The notes under the pieces were generated by a model. That model was not told where the DNA came from. It ran no database searches and worked only from the letters and a program-made list of their open reading frames with translations. From Gambelia wislizenii (taxonomy: Eukaryota > Chordata > Lepidosauria > Squamata > Crotaphytidae): DNA of 64,000 nt. A program made the translations under genes and the position numbers. Where the stretch lies: assembly GCA_030847615.1 (NCBI GenBank), contig JAUMIR010000003.1, positions 75,030,001 through 75,094,000 on the forward strand. The letters are read 5' to 3'. This document shows, piece after piece, positions 46,701-60,400 of this stretch; within the stretch, counting starts at the first letter, position 1, and the number at the start of each line of letters is the position of its first letter.

Positions 46701-49700
46701 AACGGTTTGACTCATTTCAAAAGTGAAAACTGAAACATCCATTCCTTTATCTTTGAAATTATTACTCATGACATAGAATCAAAGAGTTGGAAGGGACCAC
46801 AAGGGCCATCTAGTCCAACCTCCAGCCATGCAGGAAAACATAACTAAAGCACTCCCAAAATATATAATACAACTTCTGTTCAAAGACCTCCAAAGCAGAA
46901 CAACCTACCACCTTCTGAGGCAGTCTATTTTACTGTTGTACAGTTCTTACAAAAAAAATTCCTACTGTTTTGGTGGAATCTCTTTTCTTGTAATTTGAAT
47001 CAATGTCCTCCTCCTTCTCTCCTCCTCTGGCTTTTCTTTGCAAACGAAGATTCAGGAAGGATTCATCTTGCGCTTTCTGCAAGCACGCTGATGACTGAAA
47101 AGGCCAATCCGAGATAGACAAGTCTGGTTGCAGAAAGCACAGCAGAAAGTCTCCTTGGGTGATGTTTCCAGGTTGTGATTCTTTCTGCATTGTTGTTTCT
47201 CTTCAAGACTTGTTCCGCGTGAATTCTCAAATAAGGCTGCAGCATTGTGGATAGTGCATCTCCATGCCACCTGATGTGAGGCCAGGACAGACCATTGTTG
47301 GTGATCAATTTGGCCAAGTCTGAGATGTTGTTTCAGGGAGTCCTTGTATCGTTTTTTTGGAGTGCCCCTCTTATGCTGACCCGTGGCGAGTTCACCGTAG
47401 AGTACTATTTTTGGGAGGCGATGGTCCTCCATCCTAGAAACGTGCCCTGCCCAGCGCAGCTGTGTTCTCAATATCATGGCCTCAATGCTGGTGATCCTGC
47501 ATGCTCAAGGACAGCAATATTCATCACATAGTCAGTCCAGTGTATATTCAGGATTATGCGTAGAATAGCAAACTATGGATAATATATCTATTTTTCTTTG
47601 GTGACATATATGAGTTTATATGCATGCTATTGCTTTTAATCATCTGTACCTGAAGTGAAATAGGTGTTCCTCCTGGTCTTTTGTGCATTGCACTGAACAT
47701 GCTTATTCTGCAATGTCTGAGGGAAAATGAGTGGCATGGTCTTCAATATCTTAATTTTGCTACCTCTGTATTAAGACTCTTTGTACATTTTTATTCACAG
47801 CCAAGGAGCAGTATTTCATCCCAGGTAAGGGAGCAAGCTTTAGAATTTGCATGTGTTAGAGTCTGCATGTCAATTTTGTGCATGTGTTCATGGTGTCCCA
47901 CTATCTGCTGACAGAATGAGGTTGTGGGATTGCCCATTATGCACATCTTTAATGGCTTAGATCAGTCTGGCAAAGATGGGATGGAACATTCTCAGGCATA
48001 TTGTTATACACATTCAGACCAGGGTCAACCAAGTCTCTGTTCTTGTAACACACCTTCCACATTGCTGCAACATTCACACTTAGAACTGGAGTGGAGCTTT
48101 GACTACATTTTCTGTACAGTCTATGAAGAAAAGCTGCCAAGAAGGGTGTGAAAAATAATTCTCTTTAATATCCAACTTAGTTATTCTAGTGACTTCTCAG
48201 TTTGCAAGCAAACCATGCCATCAATATGCTATTGATTTGTGCATATTTAGGGGACTGTCCAGGTATGTGGACATATATTAATTTGTAAATTGAAGGAAAA
48301 CATTATTGAACAAAGCCCTATGCTTAGTGACTTTGGGGGCTTACAGAATGAGCCATGGAATTGTGAAGGGGTGTTTGGGGGGTGAGGGAAGAGAAAAGTG
48401 GCCAACTTGAGCAACTAACAATTTTGCAGTAGTCTGACAGCCAACTTGAACCCTTTTAGCACTACCGTATACACCACAGTGGAGGGAAGGTTTCAGGAAG
48501 GAAGGAAAGTATTGCTTTTTCATCTTCAATCCTGAGACCTGCCTCCCCATCTGTGAGCCATAAACATGCTACAGTGCAGGACACTGCAGCCTTTTGTTTT
48601 GGGTCCCCCACTTGTTTGAATTCTAATCCCATTTTTTTTTAGAGAGCCTGGTATCCCTGCACAAATGCCACCTAGTTACCACAGTACTCTAGAATATAAG
48701 AGAACCTTTGTTTGTGTGAAAATATTAATGTGTCTTCATTGTTTTACATGGCAGGACCAGGATATGCAAGTGCAGGAGTCTGTGAAACATATAGGAAGAG
48801 ATAGTCTAGTGGAACTGGGAATTGCATTATAATCTCAAGAATTCAGCTCTTCCTTGCCTCACTAGGACAACTTTACTGATAAATACTTGTTGCTAGTGGG
48901 GGCTAGGAAGGCTTGGTTCCATTATTACCTTGTTGTATTCTTAGAAAAAATCTGTTGGACACCATAACCTGACCCAGCAGAACTCTTCTGATGTGCTTGG
49001 GAGGAGGAAAGGAAAGTTAGGCTCCTGTAAACAATTCCTGCTGTCTAATTCTGTTGTGAGGGAGCACCAACTGTTGTCTTTTGCAGAACAAACCAGCAAG
49101 AGTATTGAGAAGAGCCAGCCCTACCATTAGGCAGAATTAGGTGGTTACCACAAGCAGTAGGTTTGGGTGGTCCAAAAGGAGGATGCAAACAGTTCAGTTA
49201 TTTGCTTTGCCATTATTATATTTTTACTGCCAGGGAATGGGAGAGGGGCTTGTGAGGTTTTCTGCTTCATGTTGTACATTTTTTGGGAGGAGGGTGGGCT
49301 GGCATTAGGTATTATGACTTAACCATGATTTGCTGCTCCACATCAGGCAACATAAGATCTTTAGCCTTGCACTGACTAGTATTCAGAAAGGAGGAATCCC
49401 ATTCCATACTGATAGCAGCACCCACCTAGCCCTCACCATTGCCCACACCCACTTGTCTACATATACCCTCATGGTTGGGGTGTTCTCTCTTCCTGGCAGG
49501 TACAGAGGACTATCAGTTGAATAGTGAATGCCACAGTGACGTGGTCTGTCCACCCAAGTGCCGTTGTGAAGCCAATGTGGTGGAGTGTTCCAACCTGAAA
49601 CTGACAAAGATCCCAGAACGCCTCCCGCAGGCCACTGCTGAACTGTAAGGACTCATTCCTTCGCTGTTTTCTTCATTATGAGAACGCAGGGCACTGTCCT

Positions 49701-52700
49701 CCTTTGCCTTTCCAATGGCTGTTCAGAAAACCATGAATGTCTGATGTTAACGTATTAGGAGTGTTGATATTCAAATCTGTAGCCTCCCTTTGGGTTTTGT
49801 TGTCTTGCAGAAGCAGGCAGGTATTCTCCATCCTTTGGAGTTGCCTTTTCCATGCAGTAAGGAGACAGGTCTCATTTGCTGGTGGTCTCCTAAAGAGTTC
49901 TACAAGATCCAGTTGCTAAACTTGCTCATATCTTTTCTTTTCCTCCTAACTTCCCACATAAACTAATATCTTGGTTAGAGTCTATTACAAGTGAAGGTTT
50001 TTGCAACACTCATGTGAGCTGCTTGCCCCCATCTTTTCCTCAGGGTGTGAAGAAGGAAGGAGTTCATGGGCTATTTCAATTAGCAATGGCAGCTTTTAGA
50101 TGCCAACGCTTCAGCACTGCTCCCACCATCCATTTATTTTATTCATCTCCTGCTTTTCTCCCTATGCAGGACCCAAGTCCCTATAGGCCCTTCTGTTCCT
50201 TGTCCCCACTGCTCACTCTCTTGAGAGACAGGACAGAGCATGCACATTTCTCCTCATACCTACTTTTCCTTCAGGCTGAGGGGGCTTGGAGCTAGAGGTG
50301 CTTGTTTTGGCACCAAAACCAAACCTTCTCTGGCCTGCCTTTCACTCCTAGTCAGGTGTGGTAGTTTAGAGCAGAGCTCTTGCTAACTCCCACCCGATTA
50401 TGTCTCTTTATTCCGTCCAAGAACCCTTCTTTCCGGCCCAGCATCAGATAGTGTGCAGAATGAAGTAGAGCTCTTTGAAGAAGGTGTGGTGGACAAATTT
50501 TGTTTAGGCAGGCCTTTAGCTCTTAACTTACTGTGCCAAAGGGGTCTTTTAATGAATTGTTTTATCCTCTTAACACTTTCTGCTATGTTTTGATTTGTTT
50601 TTCAACTGTTGTAATTTAGTGTTTTTAACAGAATTGTTTACTGAATGGTTTTTAAACTTTTTGTATCAAATAGGTTTTAGCTGTACTTCATTTTAATTTG
50701 TTATAAGCTTCCCTGGGTCCCATACTGGATGAAAGGAGGGACATTAATTAATTGAATTACTGAGGTATCTCCTCATGGCAATGGACTGTGCTCTACGACT
50801 CCCTGAGCAGAATCACAGCTCTTCTTTCAAGGCTATATGGCTCTGGATCCATTTTTAGTTCGCTCAGACACATGCCTCACAGAGCACAACCTCTTACATA
50901 GATTTCCAGTGATGAGTCTGGGCATTCAGAGTTTTATTGTCCCTTGTCTAAGACCACACCCAAAGCACAGTCTGAAAAGGGGAGGAGAGGGTGTTGAAGG
51001 CATTGCCGGGGATGAGGCAAAATAGGCTTCCTTGGATAAGACTGTTCCAGACTCTTGGCTGAAGATGGGAACATCCTGCAATCGTCCTCTCATTTTCAGT
51101 AAGAGGAAAGAGCTAGAGCTTAGGTCTGGAGAATGCATCTGAAGAAGTGAATTGTAATCAACAAAAGGCTATGCTAAAATAAATCAGTTTTAAATGTACC
51201 ACAGGACTCCTTTTCCTCCCCCTCCCTATTGCTGCATTTATTACGCAAACTAACATGGCAAGCATTCCCCTGCCCCCCACCCAAAGAAAGATTAGAAAAA
51301 TTATTTTTCTGCTGACCATGATGGCTGGCGGGGATTCTGGTTCAAAAAAGAAGGATTTCCATGCTCTGGAGAAAACTGTACCTTCTCTGCAAAAATTGTC
51401 AAACTTAAGTGTTCTACAAGAGTCTGCAAAACCTTTAATTACTCCTTTCCCAGATTTCCTTGACACAGTGATCATGATGGAAAGGGCAAACCCAGCCAGG
51501 ATAGTGGTGGTTGTAGTGGTGGTATATTCTTCCTTTTCCTCCTCCTCTTCTTCAATCATCATCATCATCATCATTTTATTTATACTGCACCTTTCCTCCA
51601 AAACTAGAACTCAAGACAGCTTACAAATGAAAGCAAATACAATATAGTTAAAACATATTTTTAAAATCAACATTACAATAGAATTAAACTATTAACAATA
51701 CTACACACAGTGTAAAATACCCAATTAAAATGTTTAAAAACAGTGCAGTTAGAACAGTGCAGCACACTCTTGAAAGACCTTTCTTTAAAAACCTCCAGGT
51801 CTCAAAAGCTTATCAGAATAGTAATTATTTTAAAAGTCTTTTCTTGCAGATGGAAGGACAGCAAGGAGGGGGGGGGCATTCTAGCCTCTCAAGGAAGGAA
51901 GTGCCAGAATCTGAAAGGTGGGAGGAGAGACACAACTCTCTCTCTCTGTGTGTGTGTGTGTTTATGTGCTTTCAAGTAGTCTGTTGGACTTATGACCTCG
52001 TGAATTTCATAGGGCTTTCTTGGGCAAAGAATACTTAAAAGTGCTGCTGTGCATTAAATGCAAGGTGCAGTTTGCCCCTGAAACATCTTGGGAGCAGTAC
52101 TTACTTTACAAGCAAATATTTACAGCCAGCGTGGCATAGAGGTCTGAGTGTTGGACTATGACTCTGGAGACCAGGGTTCAAATTCCCACTTGGCCATGAC
52201 CTTGGCTAAGTCACACATTCTCAGCTTCAGGAAACTCAAGCATAGGTTCACCTTAGGGTCACCATAAGTCAGAAACAACTTGAAGGCTCACAACAACAAC
52301 ACATTTCACAAAATAAACAGAAATGTTGCTTATCCTTATTAAGTCCTCAGATTTTTGGGTTTTTTATTTTTACACCATACTCTTTATTAAGATCTTTAAA
52401 AACATATATATAAACATAAAAACATAAAATAACAATTTAGCTGTAACAAGACAGCTAAACACAATCTCTGTCCCTCCACCAACCCTCATCACATGCAATT
52501 ACATACCATAAATTAAAAAACATGATTTCCCACTTTCTGAACATTGGTTTAAATGTAATGTTGAGTTTTTCTTCTGTCTACTATATCCTAGGCTATACTA
52601 AACTATTACTGCCATTATCGTGTATTGTAGCAACTTCTTATATTACCTCTGTATCTGATTGTCCACCAAGCCTAATAATAAAAGTTCTGGCTTAAAACAA

Positions 52701-55700
52701 CATTTCTCCTTGAGAATACTTGAGAATACTTTCTCCTTCCAACACTTTCTGGCCTTATTGCATGTCCACCACATGTGATAATACGTTCCCTCCTGGAGAC
52801 TTCCTACATAGGTTTTTGATCCTCCCCTTATACATTTTTGATAATTTTTCTGGCATCAAGTAGCTCAAATATCATTTTATTAAAAATTCTTTAAGATTAT
52901 TTAATAATGTAAATTTTAAATCTTTCTTCCACATTTTCCCCATTTCTGTCATTCTATATTATAACCAAAATTTTGTGCCCATTTAACCATACATTCTTGG
53001 ATTTGTTCTTCTTACCTCTGTTTTCAGTAGTAATCAAATGATCGTCATTAGTACATAGCTATAATTCAAATTCTGTTTTCTTATATTCAAACCATATAGC
53101 ATTTTGTTCATTTTACATCTTTCCATCAACTATCTATACCTATACCAATTTAGGCTCTGACCTTCTAACATCAATTTGTTACTCGTTTTAAATCTATAAT
53201 TCCCATCTTCACCAACCAACAAATCTTGGTAAGTCATCCATTTTTCATTTCTCTTTATATAATTCTTATAAAATGTCTCCTGAACCCAACCCCATAATGG
53301 TGTTTTGCGACCTAACTTGGATTTATACCTGCCCCATATTCTAAAAACTGCTTGCATAATGTAGTGATTATTAAAGTCTGCATTAACTTTTATTTTATCA
53401 TACCACAAGTACACATGCCACCCATATCTCAGGTTATGTCCCGCTAAAGTTAACATTTTGTCATTTTCCAATGTTATCCATTTTTTTAGCCACACCATAC
53501 AGCAGGCCACAAAATAAATTTTCAGATCAGGTAGTCCCAAGCCTCCTCTTTGTCATCTTGGAGCACCTTAAACCTCACTCTTGGGTTTTTTCCCCTGCCA
53601 GATAAACTTTGTCAGGTCTTTCTGCCATTTTTTAAAATATTTGTCATTCACTAATATTGGAATATTCTGAAAGAGAAATAACATCTTTGGTAAAATATTT
53701 ACCTTGATTACTGCAATTTGCCCTAATAAAGATGATTTCAATTTATTCCATCTTTGTAAATCCTGGTTAACCCCTCCTCCCAAAAAACCTTACTATAATT
53801 ATCTTGAAATAATGTGGAATCCTTCTCTGAGATCATAATACCTAAAGACTTTCTTTTCTGACCTAAATCCTTAATTGCACCAGTTTCATTTTTTCCTCTT
53901 TCCTCATGTTTTTGATTGCCAGCTTCATTTTTTGTTTCTTTATTTTATACCTGGCTATTTCTTCATATTCTTCCAAAATTTTCAATAATAATTCCATGCT
54001 CTCTAAAGTATCATGCACAGTTATCTTCAGATCATCAGCAAATGCTTTTACTTTATAACAATGGCTTCTCATGTGTAGATCTCTTATCCTATATGATCTT
54101 TTCCATCAAAACTTCCAATAACAAACTAAGCAGTTAAGGAGATAATGAACAACCTTGTCTGTTCTGTTTTGCATCTTACATGCATTTGTCAATTCTCCAT
54201 TTACTAGAATTCTTGCTGACTGCTTATTATAAATTGCTTTAAACCATGTTATGAAACTTTCACAAAAATTCATCTTTGCTATTAATGAAATGCGGAAAAA
54301 AAACAATTTAATTTATCAAACACTTTTTCTGCATCAAGGAAGATTAGTGCTGCCTGTTTTTCATTTTGTTGTTTCAAATATGCCAAGACATCCAAAATCT
54401 GACTCATATTGTTTCTCAATTGTTTTTTAGGTAAGAAACCATTCTGGTCTTGATGTATAACTTCTTGTAATACTTTTTTTTTTAGTCTTTCTGACAACAT
54501 TGAGCTGAATATCTTGTAATCATTTTTAAGTAGGGAGAAAGATCTATAATTTCTAGCTTTCACCAGCTCTTGTCCTTCTTTGGGTATTACTGTTATTGTT
54601 GCTTCTTCCCAAACTTATGGGATTCTTTTCTTCTGTAAGATCAAATTAAATGTCCATTGCATTGGCAAAACCAATTCTTCCTTAAAGCATTTGTAATATA
54701 TTGCTGACAAATCATCAGGTCCTGGTACTTTTCCACTCTTTGCGTTTCTAATTGCCTCCATAATCTCATCTATTGAAATTGGGGTGTTCAACTGTTGTTG
54801 TTGATATGACATTGGTTACAGATTCTGGTTTTGTAAATAAATATCAATCTTCTCTTTGGAAATCTTTTTCTTGTTATGTAATTCAGTATAACATTGGCAG
54901 AATATCTTCATAATTTTTACATTACTTGTGATAACTTCATTTCCATCCTGCATTTTCAAAATCCGTTTTCCCTCTTTCTTTTCTCAGTCTATATGCCAGC
55001 CACTTCCCTACTTTATTAGCAGATTCAACATGTTTCTATTTCATATTTCAGTCCTGAGATTTCTGTTGTGCCACTTCAGCAATTACTCTCCCACCCTCAG
55101 AATATTTGTGTGTAGGAAAACATGGGCATTGTATTGTTTTAAGTGTTGCTTATTTATTTATTTATTGCTCACTTTGGTCTCCTATTTGCATGTTTATTGT
55201 CCTTCCTTTCTCTTGCAGGCGCCTGAACAACAATGAGATTACAGTACTGGAGACCACGGGCATCTTCAAGAAGCTCCCACACTTAAAGAAAATGTGAGTA
55301 TAGGCAGGAGAGATTCTGGTAGGAGAAGGACTATTCTGAAGGCCTCCTCCTTACACAAGGCATGGGCAAAAAAAAAGAGATCACAATATGAACAGGGCTG
55401 GTAATTCAGTAGTATTTAAAAGGGTTCAGGTATTTCTTGTGGATGTCTGGAGTCTGGAAGCAAAGGCAAACAGACAAAGAAACAGTTTTAGAGACACAAT
55501 TTGCTTGAAGTTACAGGTTCTTAAAGCATAAGAAACTTTCAATACAGCTGGAAAGGTGGTTCACAGAAGAATCATGGAGAGCTAAATACAATTAAACTGC
55601 TCTTCACTCCTCTGGGTTGAGGCAAAGCACACATTTGCAGGCTGTGAATTGTGATGGGAGACCTCTTTTCCTTCTCCTGCATTCTGCTCTTGACTTCTTG

Positions 55701-57417
55701 CTCCTGGCTTTCTCAGAAATCTGAGCAACAACAAAGTGTCAGAGATTGAGGACGGGGCCTTTGAAGGGGCTGCTTCAGTCAGCGAGTTACACCTGACAGC
55801 TAACCAACTGGAGTCTGTGCGCAGTGCCATGTTCCGGGGCCTTGATGGGTTACGGACACTGTAAGTAACCCCTAACTGGAGAGAGAAGCATAATGAGATA
55901 AAAGCAGTGGTGGGTTATCAGTACATGAAAAGAGCCACTCCCATCCCCCCCCCAATATCACAGAGTACTTTATAGCAAAAGCTTCATTCTCTTCTTCTTC
56001 CAGGATGCTGAGGAACAACCGCATCAACTGCATCCACAATGACAGCTTCACAGGCCTTCGAAATGTGCGCCTTCTCTCCTTGTATGACAATCAGATCAGC
56101 ACTATTTCACCTGGTGCTTTTGACACACTGCAGTCCCTCTCTACTCTGTGAGTCATGGGGAGGGGAAATTTAACTAGAATAAACATATGTATGCCCACAG
56201 TCCTTCCTCTCTTGGGCATATCAGGATGATAGTGCTCTTGGAATTTGCTTGCCTTTTCATTCAAAGCCCCCTCTCTGCTTGGATATTCCTGGCATGATGA
56301 ACTTGTCCCAACTGTTCATAGTGCCTGAATCTACAGGCAGCTTCAGGCCCAAGCGTCACTGTCTTTATTTAAAATTTTGTGCAGTGACATTACTTTGCAG
56401 GCATTGTGGGAAATTTAAAATAGCATCTCATAATTGTCTGCTGCTTTCTTCACAGGCAACAGAGGGCATTTTGTAAATCAGTACTTCTCAAGCTATCTGA
56501 TGTGATGACTGACAAAAAAATTTCCAGTGTACTATGGACCTGTGTGATATTTGTACCGGATTATTATCATATCCTCAGTTTCCTGGAAACTCTATCTGTG
56601 GACTGGCATGAACCACCGTGGGTCCACAGATCATCACTTCAAGTAGCCCTGTTGTAAAAGGCCCTCAACCCCAGGATCCAGCCCTAGAAAGTCTGAAATT
56701 CTTGATCCCTATGGGTTACTGGTGGCATTCACTTCCAGCTGTGTCCCATGGTTAAAAATAGAAACTCACTAGGTGACCTTGGGCAAATCACACTCTTTCA
56801 GCCCAGAAGAAGGCAATGTCAAACCATCTTTGAACAGATCTTGCCAAGACAGCTCCATGATAGGTTTGCCTTAGGGTTGCCATAAGACAGAAACAACACA
56901 GAAAACAGAACAACAACATTGTACCCCTCCCATCTAGGAACCTGCTGGCTAACCCTTTCAACTGCAATTGCCGTCTGGCCTGGTTGGGTGATTGGCTTCG
57001 CAAGAGGAAGATTGTGACTGGGAATCCACGCTGCCACAATCCTGATTTCTTGCGCCAAATCCCACTACAGGATGTTGCCTTCCCCGACTTCAGGTGTGAG
57101 GAAGGTAACTTACAGGCGCTTGGTGTTTTGTGGGGGAGCAAAAATGCAAACCAATGTTGTGGTTTCACACCTGATGTCTCTTCTACAGACCTATACAAGG
57201 CCCAGTTTCTGCTATCAGGCCAGTGTAGTATAGTGTCTTGGCATATTGTGTTTAAATAAGATTCAAATCTCTGTTTAGCCATAAAGCTTCTAGGTCAGCT
57301 CTGTATCATCTTTCTTTATCCAGCACTATTCTACTCTAAATGTAAACTAACAGTGGACTTCAGGCACACAAAGCACCCAGGCTGAGATCCTGCATTGGGA
57401 AACCTAGCTACAGTGAT

Positions 57418-57453
<36 letters not shown>

Positions 57454-60400
57454 GTTATTTATACCCCGCTCTTCAGCCACAGGGCTATCAGAGCGGCTTA
57501 CAAACTGTTTTAAGCAATAGCAATTTACACATCTACACTGCATTAAGCAGTTTCCAATGTTTGTTAGCTAATTGCCCCCGCAAGCTGAGAGGTGGGAGGA
57601 CGAAGGGGGATTGGCAGGGAGGACCACGAGAAAGTAATATGGCTACCTCTCCAAATATTAATCTGGATCCTGGGCTAGCTATGAGAAGTATAATGTCAGA
57701 AAAAGACATTTTCACCAAGAATATTATCTTGAAAAATGTTAGTGGCATCAAGACCAGTTAGTTAGTTGTTGGAAAAAGAATTCAACAATGTGTAGACATA
57801 ACTCTCCCAGTGCTACCCCCACAAAAAAAAACCTAACTTGTAAGCTGCACCCCCCCATGGCGATTTCTGAGTTGATGGATAGCAGGGGTGTGTGCATGAT
57901 AACACATCTCAGGAAACCCAGCTACAGAAAGAGGGCTGGGCTTGACATTGCTGAACACATACACACACATCACCTCCACTCTCTGGCAGCTCAGAAATGG
58001 CTGTGTTGGTGGGCTGTGCAGCTTAAAAAGTACGTTTTAGGGGAACTTCTGATTGTTGCGATGGTACAAAGACCATAAACTATCTGTTCTGGCACTATAT
58101 TGTCATACTTAGGATGCTGTAATTGCTAAAGAGGATGTCAGCCACACATTCAATCATTAGCATTAGAATATGAACATCTAGTGTTACCTTTCAGCACACA
58201 CAGTGCCCATTAGTGCAAGTTGTATAAAGCAGGGGTGGAGAGGGTGTGACCCATGGGCCACATGAATCCATACTTTTTGTAGCCCCTAAAGCCTCCTGCC
58301 AGTCCTCCAAGGTCTCACCACCCCTGTTTTTAAAATAATTTATTTTTTTCAGCATTATTTTCAGGAGAAAATGGATCTAAAATCACACCCAAAGCCTGTC
58401 AAATGTGCCAAAAAGTATAAAAAACCCACCCTCTCACACCCTTCCAGAATCTCTGGATCCCTTCTTTTTCATCCCTAACCCAACCAAAATGGTGACTAGA
58501 AATGACCCATCACCATTTTAGCTGGGATATGGATGAAAAAGAAGGGATTTTGGCATGCTGTTAGACGAGGGGTTCAGAAATCAGTGTCTCTCAACCAGTG
58601 TCTCTCAACCTCAGGTTCCCCAAGAGGTTGCTAGGGGTTCCTCAAGAGATTGTGATTGTGGGGGGAAGCAATAGCAGTATATAGAATAATGTTTAGGCAG
58701 GGGTTCCCTGAGACCTGAACATTATTTCAAGGGTTCCTCCAGGATGAAAAGGTTGAGAAAGGCTGCTCCAAAGGGCAGCCCACCCCTTGTAGAAAGGTTT
58801 ACTCTAGACCTTCAAACTGCAAGAGGGATTCATACTTGGAAATGGCTTTCCTCACGCTGATCCTTCTTGGTGGGGAAAACAAATAAAGTGTTAGGAAGGG
58901 CAAAGAGGACTGTCCCTATTGATATATTGATCAATATTGATAGTGTGGGCAGAGTCATGTATATAGAGTTTGGAAAAATTACTTTTTGGAGTAAAGCTCC
59001 CTGAATCCCCCCGCCAGATCTTCCAGAACATTTCGTATGACTCTTGTATTGCCTGTTCTGAAAAGTTGTGAGAGCTGCAGTTTGTTTATGTGGCACTGGT
59101 GAGTGGTGTTGATGGTTTAGTCTTCTGCTGCTCTCACTGTCCCTTGGATCAGAATGGCCATCTTTGGTGAACGTTAACTACTTTGATAACAATTGCATAG
59201 TCATGCCTATCTGTTATGGCACTGCCTAACAGCTTCCTGCTAGAAATGACCTAGAGCACTACACTAATTCTGCTAGAGATGCAAATGCCCCTGTCCCATT
59301 ATATAGTGGGCAGCTGTCAGGGCTTTCCATTGATTTCAAGGTGCTGGTTAAAAGCAAGACAATGTAATCAGCTTTTTAACCACTAAAGTAAATATAGTCT
59401 CCCAGGCCCAGGAAATATTTTGGAGATTTTTAAACCAGCGTGACTTTACAATTTGGCATATTATCTTAAGCCATTGAACCTGATCCAAATAGTGGTTTTC
59501 AATACGGTGTGATGTGTGGAAGACAGGGAGTGGTGGTAACTGTTCAGAACAATAAATTAACAGTTGCTTGGCTTTTTCAAAGTGCTTCTACAGAAGATCC
59601 TCATGTAAATCGATAAGGAGGACACAGATGTCAGAGAGACCTTTCACACCCTTTCCAATTAAGAACTGTATTTTTATCTGCAGTGAATTAATCTCACCAG
59701 TTGATTAATATTCTCAGCTCTAATTACTCCCAATGCCTCTGACCCTTTTGAAGATGTAAGGCACTTTATACAACAATATATGGGTAGACCAAGATCCAGG
59801 TTTTCCTGGAGAGATCATAGATAATCAGCATTCTTATTTCACTTTCACTTTCTACAACAAACTCTTTGTTTTGACCCTTGGCAGGCCAGGAGGAGACCAG
59901 CTGCTTCCCACGCCCGCAGTGCCCACAGGAGTGCACTTGCTTGGACACTGTTGTCCGCTGCAGCAACAAGCACCTGAAAGCCCTTCCCAAAGGGATACCC
60001 AAGAATGTCACTGAGCTGTGAGTAATGCTGGCTGGACCTTGCTGCACTGGGGAAGAGGCATTGTGGGAACTGGCAACTTACTGCCAAGTGAGATACACAC
60101 AGCTTCATTCCTCACAGTACTTGGCAAGATTCCCATTGCCTTGCATTGTTCTGTGCTCTGCCACTGTCTGTGGGTAGGTAGGTTCCAAATCCAAAGGGCT
60201 ATTGCATTCTGAAGGTATCTTTTTATCCTTAGAAAATGTGTCTATGGCAAAGATGGCACTGGAAAATAATACTTTATATGGTATCTGCGGCCTGCTTATT
60301 TTTACTGAAATATTGGAAAACTAGCTATATACCAACAATAGAAAAATGGATGGATAAACTAATGGCTTTGTTAAATAGAAAACTGCTGAACATGTTGATA

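Noticed and set aside
51158..51647. Open frames on both strands rich in Met, Glu, Ile or Ser
   Set aside because: They run through a (CAT)n and TTCCTCC simple repeat.
56788..57282. 164-codon minus-strand frame
   Set aside because: It is the antisense of SLIT1 exon 20 plus a SINE.
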